Of a stretch of DNA of 64,000 nt, positions 55,205-63,631 are shown one piece after another (position 1 is the stretch's first letter; every line of letters starts with the position of its first letter). The notes below the pieces were generated by a model, which was given only the letters and a program-made list of their open reading frames with translations, was not told the origin of the DNA and searched no databases. Position numbers and translations under genes: made by a program. Source of the stretch: Candidatus Cloacimonadota bacterium. Lineage in GTDB: Bacteria > Cloacimonadota > Cloacimonadia > Cloacimonadales > Cloacimonadaceae. Location: assembly GCA_023392795.1 (NCBI GenBank), contig JAEWNJ010000101.1, positions 1 through 64,000 on the forward strand. The letters are read 5' to 3'.

Positions 55205-56550
55205 TGTTTGCCACACTGCTCTTCGCTTTCCCCCTGCTGGCGTCTCTGCTCGCACTGATCGTAAAAGACAAACGCAAACTGGATATCCTGATCTTGCTGC
55301 ATGCCCTGCTGCACCTTTGTCTGGGTCTGCAAGGATTCATCTATCGTGGTAGTCTGGGGATGATGGATGATATGGGACTTTTTATCTTCCTGATCACCTC
55401 GCTGTTGTTTATGGCAGTCGCCTTCTACAGGATTGGCGGCGGCAAAGAATATAGCTATAAAGCATACCGGGTGCAAAGCATCTTCTTGATGCTCTTCATC
55501 GCTGCGATGGATGCGGCCTGCATGGCAAAGGATCTGGGGTGGATCTGGATTTTTGTGGAGGCTACCACAATCAGCTCTGCCATGCTGATCAGTTCGGAAA
55601 ACACCAAGAGTTCCCTGGAAGCAGCGTGGAAATACCTCTTTATCTGTAGCGTAGGCATCGCGCTCGCCTTTGTGGGTATCCTGCTTCTGGTGCTGGCTCA
55701 ACCGGAGAACGCCGTACTAAGCCTTGCGAAGATAAACGCTGCCACCTTGTCTCCCTTCTGGCTGAAGCTGTCATTCATCTTTATACTAGTGGGTTTTGGT
55801 ACCAAGATTGGTCTGGCCCCTCTGCATTTCTGGCTGCCAGATGCGCATTCGGAAGCTCCGGCACCTATCTCAGCCCTGCTCTCGGGAGCTTTGCTGAATA
55901 CTGCCCTATTACCCGTGCTCAGAGTGGATAAGATCATGCGAGCTGCTGGAATGGGCAATCTGGCTCAGGATTTGTATCTTTTGATGGGAGTCATCTCGGT
56001 ATTCATCGCCACTGTATTCATCCTCAAAACGAGGAATTACAAGCGGCTCCTGGCCTATTCGTCGATCGAGAACATGGGACTGATCATGATTGCCTTTGGC
56101 GCAGGCGGAGTTGCCATTTACGCCGGTTTCTTGCATATCCTGGGGCATTCGTTGATCAAAGCGGCCCTCTTTCTCACTGCTGGGAATATCCTCAGTCTGT
56201 ATCATGACAAACAGCATGCCAACATCTCCGGACTTTGGAGCATGAATAAAAGTACGGCATGGCTGTGGATGATCGCCCTGGTTATGATCCTGGGGTTTCC
56301 GCCCTCTCCGCTTTTTGTGAGCAAGTTTTTCATCATCAGTGGCTTGATTGCCAGTGGACACATCGCCATGGTGATTGCGCTGATCCTGATGTTGGCTGCA
56401 ATAGCCTGGTCTATGATCCGCATCGGCTTGAACATGTGCAGCGGTGACAAAAAGGAACATCGGGTGCTGCCTCTGTGGACATATCTCAGTCCATCGGCAT
56501 TGTTATTGATTGCTGCGATAGTAGGAGTCTGGCTGCCCAATTTCAAGTAG
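55204..56550 (+). CDS. HyfF-like antiporter-type membrane subunit
   Basis: 448 residues, about 12-14 membrane helices. Conserved charges of proton-pumping NuoM/HyfF subunits are present: Glu in IWIFVEATTISS, Lys in GFGTKIGLAPLHFWLPDAHSEAPAPISAL, and Lys in LGHSLIKAALFLTAG. It is the second ion-translocating subunit and the last gene of the operon. No hyp maturation, formate dehydrogenase or additional ferredoxin genes follow. Confidence 0.9.
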   Translation: MFATLLFAFPLLASLLALIVKDKRKLDILILLHALLHLCLGLQGFIYRGSLGMMDDMGLFIFLITSLLFMAVAFYRIGGGKEYSYKAYRVQSIFLMLFIAAMDAACMAKDLGWIWIFVEATTISSAMLISSENTKSSLEAAWKYLFICSVGIALAFVGILLLVLAQPENAVLSLAKINAATLSPFWLKLSFIFILVGFGTKIGLAPLHFWLPDAHSEAPAPISALLSGALLNTALLPVLRVDKIMRAAGMGNLAQDLYLLMGVISVFIATVFILKTRNYKRLLAYSSIENMGLIMIAFGAGGVAIYAGFLHILGHSLIKAALFLTAGNILSLYHDKQHANISGLWSMNKSTAWLWMIALVMILGFPPSPLFVSKFFIISGLIASGHIAMVIALILMLAAIAWSMIRIGLNMCSGDKKEHRVLPLWTYLSPSALLLIAAIVGVWLPNFK

Positions 56551-56564
56551 GAACACGAAACTAC

Positions 56565-56593
56565 TTGACAGCTAAAGGGCTTTTGGGGACTTT
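56565..56593 (+). promoter_or_regulatory. Promoter candidate for tRNA-Gly
   Basis: TTGACA (56565-56570), then GACTTTG with GACTTT at 56588-56593 (17 bases spacing; ACTTTG after 18). The tRNA begins 13 bases downstream of the hexamer. Confidence 0.65.
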
Positions 56594-56606
56594 GCACATC
56601 TGAAGA

Positions 56607-56682
56607 GCGGGCATAGCTCAGTTGGTAGAGCACCAGCTTCCCAAGCTGGGGGTCGCGGGTTCGAACCCCGTTGCCCGCTCCA
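56607..56682 (+). tRNA. tRNA-Gly (CCC)
   Basis: A 76-base tRNA with encoded CCA. Acceptor GCGGGCA / TGCCCGC, D-arm GCTC/GAGC, anticodon stem CCAGC/GCTGG with loop TTCCCAA (anticodon CCC), T-stem CGGGT-type with loop TTCGAAC. Confidence 0.97.
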
Positions 56683-56738
56683 AATATTACTCGCGGCATT
56701 GCTATGAAGCATCACAGCCGGTAGAAAAGGACATAATC

Positions 56739-57842
56739 ATGAATTACATCATCACCGGAACCACATATAACAGCATTTTTGCGAACACTCCGCCAAAGGG
56801 TATACGAGTCTTGAGCAAGGAAGAATTGCTCGCCAGCGATATCCGCTTCAGTAAAGATGATAAAGTATATGTACCATCTGAGACCTCGCTGGGCGCGGTA
56901 CTGGATAGAATGGACGACCAAGCCTGTGCCTCAGGGATCAATCAGCTGAAAGACAAGTATCTCTGTCGAAAGGCACTGAGCAGCCTTTATCCGGATTTCT
57001 ACTTTGTCAAATGTAGCCTGGAAAGTATCCCGACGCTGGATTTGAAGGGTAAACAGGTGGTGATCAAGCCGCTCAAAGGATTCTTTGGCACCGGAGTGCG
57101 TTTTGCTAGCCCTGATACCGATTTACACGCCCTTCAAAGCGATATAAGCCGCGAGATGAAGGTGAATTCTCGGTATTTCCCCAATACTGTGCTCACAGCT
57201 ACTGAGTTCATCGTGGAAGAGTACATTGGCGGTGATGAATATGCGGTGGATATGTATTATGACCATGTGGGTAAACCGCAGATTATGAACATTTACCGTC
57301 ATCCGGAAGCGCGGATCGCTGAATATGCTCATCTGATGTATTACAGTAACGCCGGAGTGTTTGAAAGCCATCTTCAGACTGTCGCCGAGTTCTTCGAGAA
57401 CTTCGGCAATGCTTTGTCCCTCACAAACTTCCCTATCCATGCGGAGTTCAAGCTCACAGACCGGGGCTTTATCCCCATCGAGTTCAATCCCATGCGCTAC
57501 GGAGGATTCGGTTTGACTGATCTCACCTGGTACAGCTACGGTTTTAACCCCATTAGTGCTTATTTTGAAAGTCAAGCTCCCACCTGGGAGAATGTTTGGA
57601 ACCAAAGAGCGAAGGATAGCTATGCCTTTATCCTGGCATACAACGGGAAAGATGTTGACGTGATGCACAGGAGCCCGGATCATGATGCTTTCCGGAATCA
57701 TCTGTCGGCCAAAGCTGAGCTGATGGCTTATGTGAATCTGGACCACCGCACCAATCCTGTATTTGCCATTGCCTACATCAAAAGCGATGATCAGCACCGA
57801 ATGATGGAACTGCTGGATACTGACTTCAACGAGTACTTTTAG
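56739..57842 (+). CDS. ATP-grasp domain protein
   Basis: 367 residues from the ATG at 56739 (AAAAGGA 9 bases upstream). The frame is open back through the tRNA, which is not coding. ATP-grasp features: VVIKPLKGFFGTGV (ATP-binding lysine and glycine loop, ~110), VEEYIGGDEYAVD, and the metal-binding HAEFKLTDRGFIPIEFNPMR. Such enzymes ligate a carboxylate to an amine or thiol via acyl phosphate; the substrates here are unknown. It begins 56 bases after tRNA-Gly and no promoter is seen between them. Confidence 0.85.
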   Translation: MNYIITGTTYNSIFANTPPKGIRVLSKEELLASDIRFSKDDKVYVPSETSLGAVLDRMDDQACASGINQLKDKYLCRKALSSLYPDFYFVKCSLESIPTLDLKGKQVVIKPLKGFFGTGVRFASPDTDLHALQSDISREMKVNSRYFPNTVLTATEFIVEEYIGGDEYAVDMYYDHVGKPQIMNIYRHPEARIAEYAHLMYYSNAGVFESHLQTVAEFFENFGNALSLTNFPIHAEFKLTDRGFIPIEFNPMRYGGFGLTDLTWYSYGFNPISAYFESQAPTWENVWNQRAKDSYAFILAYNGKDVDVMHRSPDHDAFRNHLSAKAELMAYVNLDHRTNPVFAIAYIKSDDQHRMMELLDTDFNEYF

Positions 57843-58190
57843 TCATCGCTGCTAACGATCGTCCAACAGGAGTATTGGCCGGTCACATTCTCGCAGCAAG
57901 TCAGTAACGCAATACCTCGGTCCGGATTATGATTCTCCCCATCGTAAGAGTACTGATGGACGGGAGAACACTGTCACTACTATATGGCATGTTTCCAATA
58001 GGTTATCGTGTTAGTCGTGTGAATAAGTGGGCAGAAATGCGTGTGAAGAGAAATATAGATTGACAGATTCTAGATGCTCAATATCCTTGACCAAAATCAG
58101 GGAACCTTTTCATTCAACGAGCCATTTCCTCTGTTCTGGGATTGCCTCCACTTACGAATGTCAGACGTCCCAAACATTAAGGAGATACAC
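57843..58190. other. Intergenic region upstream of the zinc-ribbon gene
   Basis: 348 bases without a gene. It contains the promoter candidate at 58060-58089 and otherwise no structure I can identify. The in-frame ATG at 58074 lies within the promoter and lacks a ribosome site. Confidence 0.6.
58060..58089 (+). promoter_or_regulatory. Promoter candidate for the zinc-ribbon gene
   Basis: TTGACA (58060-58065), 18 bases, TCCTTG (58084-58089), about 100 bases before the start codon. Confidence 0.5.
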
Positions 58191-58364
58191 ATGGCCGACA
58201 AAACATTGACCTGCAAAGACTGCTCAAAGGAATTCATCTTCACCGAAGGTGAACAGGAATTCTACAAAGAAAAGGGTCTTACCAATGAACCCCAACGTTG
58301 CCCCGAATGCCGTAAAGCTAAAAAGCAACAGTTCAACCGCAACAACTATGACCGTCGCTACTAA
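58191..58364 (+). CDS. Small zinc-ribbon protein (zf-trcl type)
   Basis: 57 residues. AAGGAG (58179-58184) sets the start at 58191. It is one zinc ribbon: CKDC (residues 8-11) and CPEC (37-40), with FIFTEGEQEFYKEKGL between, as in the probable zinc-ribbon family (PF13451), ending in a basic tail. Family function unknown; possibly nucleic-acid binding. It is a stand-alone gene with its own promoter and a very strong terminator, suggesting high expression. Confidence 0.9.
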   Translation: MADKTLTCKDCSKEFIFTEGEQEFYKEKGLTNEPQRCPECRKAKKQQFNRNNYDRRY

Positions 58365-58384
58365 ATAGCGATTGCCAATAATTA

Positions 58385-58417
58385 AGCCGTCGCCTCTTGG
58401 GGCGACGGCTTTTTTTA
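58385..58417 (+). terminator. Rho-independent terminator of the zinc-ribbon gene
   Basis: Perfect 10-base stem AGCCGTCGCC / GGCGACGGCT, 6-base loop, then seven or more T residues. Confidence 0.95.
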
Positions 58418-58627
58418 TGCTTTAGTTTTAGTGTTTGAGTTGATATGACATAATCCATGCCCAATCTTCAGCCCGTCATTGAGCTGTAATCCACTCTACT
58501 CCCCGCTTAACTATGTCATATTACAGGAAACAAACATAAGGATGAAGCCAGATAAGCCAAGGGACCATTCTGAAAGGCAAAAGAAAAGGCCACCAGAGGC
58601 AGCCTTAGATATCACGCTTAACGCACT

Positions 58628-61600
58628 CTATTTCATCAGAACCGCTTTACGGTTAAACACTTTGTTCCCGGCTTGCATGCGGAAGAAATACACGCCGGTG
58701 GATTGGGTCCGGCCACTATCATCTTTTCCATCCCAGCTCGCGCTGTGATGACCGATGGCTACATGGCCTTCATTCAACGTGCGAACCAACTGACCGCGGC
58801 TGTTGAAGATTCTCACACTCACGTTAGTTTCTTCAGCCAGGCTGTAACTCAGATTGGTATTGGGATTGAAGGGATTCGGGAAGATGCCTCTCAGTTCGGT
58901 TACGCTGGGAATGCCGGGTAAGGGGGGTTCTTCCCCACCGTAGTAAACCAGGCTTGCCGGGCCGTAAAAGCTTTCGCTGCCATCGATATCTGCAATCTGC
59001 AGCCAGTAATAATAAGTACCGTGACTGAAGAGTTCCTTATCGGTGAAGGTGTAGCAGTGCTCCTCCGAACTGTTGGTGGCAGGAATCATGTGGCTCACTA
59101 AAGCAGCAGAAGCCAGGTTTTCGCTGGTGTCACGATAAATATAGAATCCGCTGACCCCGGTTTCGCTCTGGGTAACCCAGTTCAGGTTCACATATCTTCC
59201 GCCTGTTGCTACTGCGGTAAAAGCACTCAGTTCAACCGGTAGGGTAGCATCCTCCGAGCCGATGACAATCGGAATATCACTCTTGGCACCAAAGGGCAAA
59301 TCCTGGAAGACCACCTCTTGCGGGCCCAAGGCGGGATAGGGACTGGCATGATGCCAGGCCAAACCGCCATCGGAAGGATCATCGTAATAGGCAACGATAT
59401 ACCAGGTCCCCAATGGAACAGTAATGGTGATGTCACTTGGATCGGATCCAATGAAGTTATACACGAATGCATCCCCGGGACTATGCGGAGGAGGAGCTGT
59501 GAGATCCTCCATAGCAATCGTCGACACAGATATTGGAATACCCGGTTCAGCTTCGTAAGAAAAACCTGGGTGGGCAGGATCCTCATAAGAGTAAGTACCC
59601 ACAAAGGATATGCTAATGTCTGAATTCAAATACGATATTTCGTTGTTCGCAGACCCCGCTGCCAGGCTCCAGGTGTAGCCATCTTTCTCAGCCTGGATCG
59701 TTCCGCTAAAACCCCGGTACAAGACCAGAGGACTGGGCGGATCAATGCCAAAGTCAATCGATGAACAGAATATATGAACACCGGAGATATTGCCGGTATC
59801 GTAACTAACGTTCTGGATGCGCTTGGTTACCCCTGCTCGGGAGATTGTGTAGGTTGAGTATTGTTCAGTGTCGGGGCAGTAAGAACGAATTCTGAAACGA
59901 TAGATGGTAGAAGGAACTAATTCTGTTACTGTAAATGAACTATCATCAAAGCTACTGCCGGAATGGCTGCCACAAACATAATCATGGTAATCATTTACAT
60001 AACTGGAAAAATCAGAACTCGTAGAAGCATCAATAAGAATGTTATAATCATGATTGTATGGGGCACTCCTCCAAGTCGCTTTTACTGTGGAGGAAGTCGC
60101 CGAGGAAATATTGAAATTATCTGGAAGAGGCGGAGGACCTGCTACAGTACTGAATTCCACAGGTTCATCGTATGACGTTATGGCAATCCCATTTACGATA
60201 ATCGTAACATAAGCTCTCACCCAATAGTGGGTTTCAGGAATCAGGCCTGTGATTGATGAGCTGAAAGAGCCTATTGCACACACGGGCCCAAGCATGGTCT
60301 TACTGTCCTCTATGGTAGGATCTGCACCGCCATCCGTTTTCCAGCAATGCCCGTGCTGGATGGGCTGGGGATAACCAAGTGATCCAATATCCCCATTAGC
60401 TGTCGCACTGTTATGAGTGATAGAGGAAACAGCGATGGAGCTTACAAGCGGACTCTCATAAATATCAATGGTGTTGCTTCTCCATTGCGGATTCCCCACT
60501 AAAGTACCGGAATGCCCATGATTGCTACTATCAGTTAGTGTGGAGCCGCTTCCCTCTCTCATCTTATAATAAGCCACAAGATTTGTATTGGAAACGTTCT
60601 GCTTCATGTTCGCAAGGATTTCCTCGGCCGAGCGGGTAACATTCCAGATGCGGACTTCATCCACCTGTCCGGTCATGTATCGCGGATCGTCGGAGTTGAG
60701 TATTGTCCCGATGCAAAGCTCTCTGGAGGAGTTAGATATACTTCCGGCAAAGGGCGTCGTGGCAACCTCAGCTCCATTTACATAGAGCTTGATATTCGAG
60801 CCATCATAAGTGCCTGCCACGTGTTGCCATGTGTTGAGAGTCAGAACTCCTTCAGCTCTACAATCAATCCACGAAACGCCTTCCCCTCCACCAATATTGA
60901 AATTCAAGGTTTCATTGTCTGATCCATAGCGCAGAGTCCACCCGTATGAGTGTTCGTTACTCCAATCTGTTTTGGCCACAATTGTGTTCAAGTGTTCTTG
61001 ATCTTTGAAATCTGTGGGATAGATCCAAGCTTCCACCGATAGAGCAGTGGAGAAGTTAAAGTCGGTTGATGAGCCACAATTAACATACTGTCCATCTCCA
61101 TTCAATTGCAAAGAGTAATCCGGAAGCAGATCGACAGCCCACGTTGGTGAGCCGGATAACTCAGCATTATGACCGTTGCCGCTATCGTCGGTCAAAGTGC
61201 TTCCGCTTCCGTTACTCATCTTATAGTATGCCACAAGATTAGCGCCGGATACACTTTGATTCATATTTGAAGATATCTCACTCGCCGTTCTGGCAACATT
61301 CCAAATCCTGACTTCATCCACCTGGCCGGTCATAAAGCGCGGATCGAGAGCATTGAGTATCGTTCCAATACATAAATCTATATCGGCATTTGTGATACCC
61401 CCGACAAAGGCTTGTGATGCTTTCTCAGTTCCATTCACATAGAGCTTGATATTCGATCCATCATAGGTGGCGGCTACGTGTTGCCAAACACCAAGAGTCA
61501 AAGCGTTATCTGCAATGCAATCAAACCATGAATTACCTACTCCACAGCCAACATTGAAATTCAATGATCCATTTTCTGATCCATAGCGCAAAGTCCAGCC

Positions 61601-61855
61601 GTGGGAGTAGTCATTGCTCCAAATCGTTTTTGCCACTATCGTATTCATGTGCGATTGCGCTTTGAAATCGGACGGTAAGATCCACGCTTCTACTGTTAGA
61701 GCACCAAGAGAATTGAACTGGTCTGGATTACCACAATTGACATACTGTCCATTCCCGTTCAGATATAGTGAGTAATCCTGCGCAGCTAAACTCGGCGCAG
61801 TAGCCATCAGGCAAAATAGTAACATACCGATCTTGAAGATCTTTTGTTTACTCAT
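58628..61855 (-). CDS. Large secreted protein with two LamG domains and T9SS-type sorting tail
   Basis: 1075 residues. Signal peptide 1-25. Two tandem LamG/concanavalin-like domains (~28-235 and ~245-460) are close copies (both have YVNCG, VEAWI, TYDGSNIKLYVNG, TGQVDEVRIWNV). Then come fibronectin III-like segments (~475-695), a beta-rich part, and VELSAFTAVATGGRYVNLNW, a common module before sorting domains. The C-terminus is GIFPNPFNPNT ... VRIFNSRGQLVRTL ... STGVYFFRM. It is probably a surface carbohydrate-binding or adhesive protein (inference). A promoter candidate is ~210 bases upstream. Confidence 0.88.
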   Translation of the reverse strand: MSKQKIFKIGMLLFCLMATAPSLAAQDYSLYLNGNGQYVNCGNPDQFNSLGALTVEAWILPSDFKAQSHMNTIVAKTIWSNDYSHGWTLRYGSENGSLNFNVGCGVGNSWFDCIADNALTLGVWQHVAATYDGSNIKLYVNGTEKASQAFVGGITNADIDLCIGTILNALDPRFMTGQVDEVRIWNVARTASEISSNMNQSVSGANLVAYYKMSNGSGSTLTDDSGNGHNAELSGSPTWAVDLLPDYSLQLNGDGQYVNCGSSTDFNFSTALSVEAWIYPTDFKDQEHLNTIVAKTDWSNEHSYGWTLRYGSDNETLNFNIGGGEGVSWIDCRAEGVLTLNTWQHVAGTYDGSNIKLYVNGAEVATTPFAGSISNSSRELCIGTILNSDDPRYMTGQVDEVRIWNVTRSAEEILANMKQNVSNTNLVAYYKMREGSGSTLTDSSNHGHSGTLVGNPQWRSNTIDIYESPLVSSIAVSSITHNSATANGDIGSLGYPQPIQHGHCWKTDGGADPTIEDSKTMLGPVCAIGSFSSSITGLIPETHYWVRAYVTIIVNGIAITSYDEPVEFSTVAGPPPLPDNFNISSATSSTVKATWRSAPYNHDYNILIDASTSSDFSSYVNDYHDYVCGSHSGSSFDDSSFTVTELVPSTIYRFRIRSYCPDTEQYSTYTISRAGVTKRIQNVSYDTGNISGVHIFCSSIDFGIDPPSPLVLYRGFSGTIQAEKDGYTWSLAAGSANNEISYLNSDISISFVGTYSYEDPAHPGFSYEAEPGIPISVSTIAMEDLTAPPPHSPGDAFVYNFIGSDPSDITITVPLGTWYIVAYYDDPSDGGLAWHHASPYPALGPQEVVFQDLPFGAKSDIPIVIGSEDATLPVELSAFTAVATGGRYVNLNWVTQSETGVSGFYIYRDTSENLASAALVSHMIPATNSSEEHCYTFTDKELFSHGTYYYWLQIADIDGSESFYGPASLVYYGGEEPPLPGIPSVTELRGIFPNPFNPNTNLSYSLAEETNVSVRIFNSRGQLVRTLNEGHVAIGHHSASWDGKDDSGRTQSTGVYFFRMQAGNKVFNRKAVLMK

Positions 61856-62065
61856 CTGGTTAACCTCTGTTCATTTATGCATTTTGTGTAATCTGCAGGG
61901 TATGGAGCCCTAGTTAAGTATAGTTACCATAGACTTGGCTATGGGTTGAGACGTGCCAATGGTAAACAAACACGCAGAACAGATAGTCATAGTATCTTAC
62001 TGGCTGCCTAAGCTCGGGCACTTCAGGATTACTTAGTATTTGAGTTATCCTGATACGATGTGAAC

Positions 62066-62094
62066 ATAAGTTACAGAAACCTATTTGCTGTCAA
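62066..62094 (-). promoter_or_regulatory. Promoter candidate for the LamG gene
   Basis: TTGACA (62089-62094), 17 bases, ACTTAT (62066-62071) on the - strand. Confidence 0.5.
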
Positions 62095-62251
62095 GTAAAG
62101 ATTTGAACTTACATTCCCCCATTTTCAAATAAACCAGATTCTTAGTTGCCATCCATCGCGTGTTTCATGTACGTCTGGTTTTCGTCGGTACTTCACGATA
62201 AGCAGGTAGCACATGCAAACGACTTCGGTTGTCTCTGTAACATGGATGAAT

Positions 62252-62279
62252 AAGAAAAGGCGAAGAGAACTTCGCCTTT
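62252..62279 (-). terminator. Rho-independent terminator
   Basis: On the - strand: stem AAGGCGAAG / CTTCGCCTT with a 4-base loop, then TTTTCTT, downstream of the gene at 62302. Confidence 0.85.
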
Positions 62280-62301
62280 AATAATGTATGCAAGAACTTA
62301 G

Positions 62302-62670
62302 TTATTCCTTGGGTTCTTCCTCAGTTTCGGGTACAGCTTCTCCCTCGTCCTCACCCTTCACATGGATATCAATCTCCACAGAGCACTTGGCTACTTCGGG
62401 ATAGAAGTCGTCGATGTACTCGCGGACGGTGTTTTCGATGTCGTCATGCTTGTCGAGGATTTCCTGAGGGAAACCAATCTTGATCTTAAGATAGTTCATG
62501 GAGCGGGTGATGTTCACTTTGGGAAATTCACCGTACACATTGGAAAGAAATTCCGGTAGGGATTTTGATAGCTTGACAGTACCATTCACGCGCTTGTAGG
62601 CTTTCATGCCAAAGTGAGCTGCCGCAGCCGCGCCCCCCAAAAAGAGGATAGTTTTGAAGAATCTTTTCAT
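62302..62670 (-). CDS. Hypothetical membrane-anchored protein
   Basis: 122 residues. One hydrophobic N-terminal segment (FFKTILFLGGAAAAAHFGM) anchors it, followed by a soluble alpha/beta part (VNITRSMNYLKIKIGFPQEIL, VREYIDDFYPEVAKCSVEIDIHV) and a very acidic tail (EDEGEAVPETEEEPKE). No family is recognised with confidence; the soluble part is reminiscent of Asp23-type alpha/beta domains, but this is weak. It lies 23 bases after the OB-fold gene on the same strand. Confidence 0.72.
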   Translation of the reverse strand: MKRFFKTILFLGGAAAAAHFGMKAYKRVNGTVKLSKSLPEFLSNVYGEFPKVNITRSMNYLKIKIGFPQEILDKHDDIENTVREYIDDFYPEVAKCSVEIDIHVKGEDEGEAVPETEEEPKE

Positions 62671-62693
62671 TACTCAGACCTCGCTATTTCTGT

Positions 62694-63407
62694 CTATTTA
62701 TAAATTGATTTGATCTTGCCCCAGCTACGGCTCTGCACAGAAACCGGCTGGTTCACTTCGATATCACTATCGGAGACTGGGTTCAGAGAAAACTCACCAA
62801 AGCCGAAAGAGACTATGCCGGTGATCGAGGAGAACTGAGTGCCCTTGTGAAGGGACTGAGATTTTCCGGCAAAGCTGCCTAATTGTATTCTGCAGAGGCC
62901 TGTACCATCGCTAACGCTAAAGTAATTTCGCCCGGATTTGGCCTTACTGCTGCTGATCGAGAGTATCTTCGAATATACCCCCTCATAGGCTTCGGCTTCC
63001 ACGGCGCGACCTAACTGAGCTGTAGTGAGGATCACAGGGTGAGGGAGAGGATGATTTCGCTCGATGATGCTGAGCTTGGTCACATCCTGCAGAGTGGTCA
63101 TCCCGTAGCTTTCTTTCACCGTGGCGCTAAGGCGGATTCTATCACCAGCACGAACACTGGCAGTACGATCCAGCACCAAGATTCCGCTAAAAGCTCCAGC
63201 AACATGCTCAGACAGGAAAAAGCCTCCGGACTTAAAATCAGTAGCGGTTACGATGCCCTCGGTATTCACTGTTTTCCCAGCGTATTGGGAGGGATATGTA
63301 TTGTCACTGCCGGGAAATGCGGTGTATTGAATATCGTATATAGAGAGGCCCCAAGCCGTCATGGACAAGCTTGCAATTAACAGGATCAGCAGATTAATCT
63401 TCCTCAT
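62694..63407 (-). CDS. Exported OB-fold (DUF5689-like) protein
   Basis: 237 residues with a signal peptide (1-20). SIYDIQYTAFPGSDNTYPSQ and GKTVNTEGIVTATD ... GGFFLSE resemble the N-terminal OB-fold region of secreted nucleases and DUF5689 proteins. A second similar unit appears at ~120-225 (GRAVEAEAYEGVYSKI, NYFSVSDGTGLCRIQ). No nuclease catalytic domain is attached, so it may bind nucleic acid or another ligand at the surface (inference). A TTGACA promoter element lies near 63447. Confidence 0.75.
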   Translation of the reverse strand: MRKINLLILLIASLSMTAWGLSIYDIQYTAFPGSDNTYPSQYAGKTVNTEGIVTATDFKSGGFFLSEHVAGAFSGILVLDRTASVRAGDRIRLSATVKESYGMTTLQDVTKLSIIERNHPLPHPVILTTAQLGRAVEAEAYEGVYSKILSISSSKAKSGRNYFSVSDGTGLCRIQLGSFAGKSQSLHKGTQFSSITGIVSFGFGEFSLNPVSDSDIEVNQPVSVQSRSWGKIKSIYK

Positions 63408-63631
63408 TATTACCTCTATGACGCTATACTACGCAGCTTCGGTTTCCTGTCAAGCGAAATCGCGCCGACTTACTTGCGATGTGTGGAAGTTCGTCCACAT
63501 CAGGGCAGCCTTAGTTCTGGATATATAGCAGGTCATCAATTATGATACGCAATATTCATTCCGATCCTGCATAATATCTTGAAGAAACAGCTCATCATTT
63601 GGCCATAAGTCGGATGTGGTTTTCTTCTCCA

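Larger units (their letters stand above)
61856..62301. other. Intergenic region upstream of the LamG gene
   Basis: About 445 bases without a gene. It holds the - strand promoter candidate at 62066-62094, a long leader for the LamG gene with small inverted repeats (CCATAG/CTATGG near 61928-61945; CAGGAT/ATCCTG near 62020-62052), and the terminator of the next gene. Confidence 0.6.

Noticed and set aside
56622..56738. N-terminal extension of the ATP-grasp protein
   Set aside because: The stretch is the tRNA-Gly gene and its trailer.
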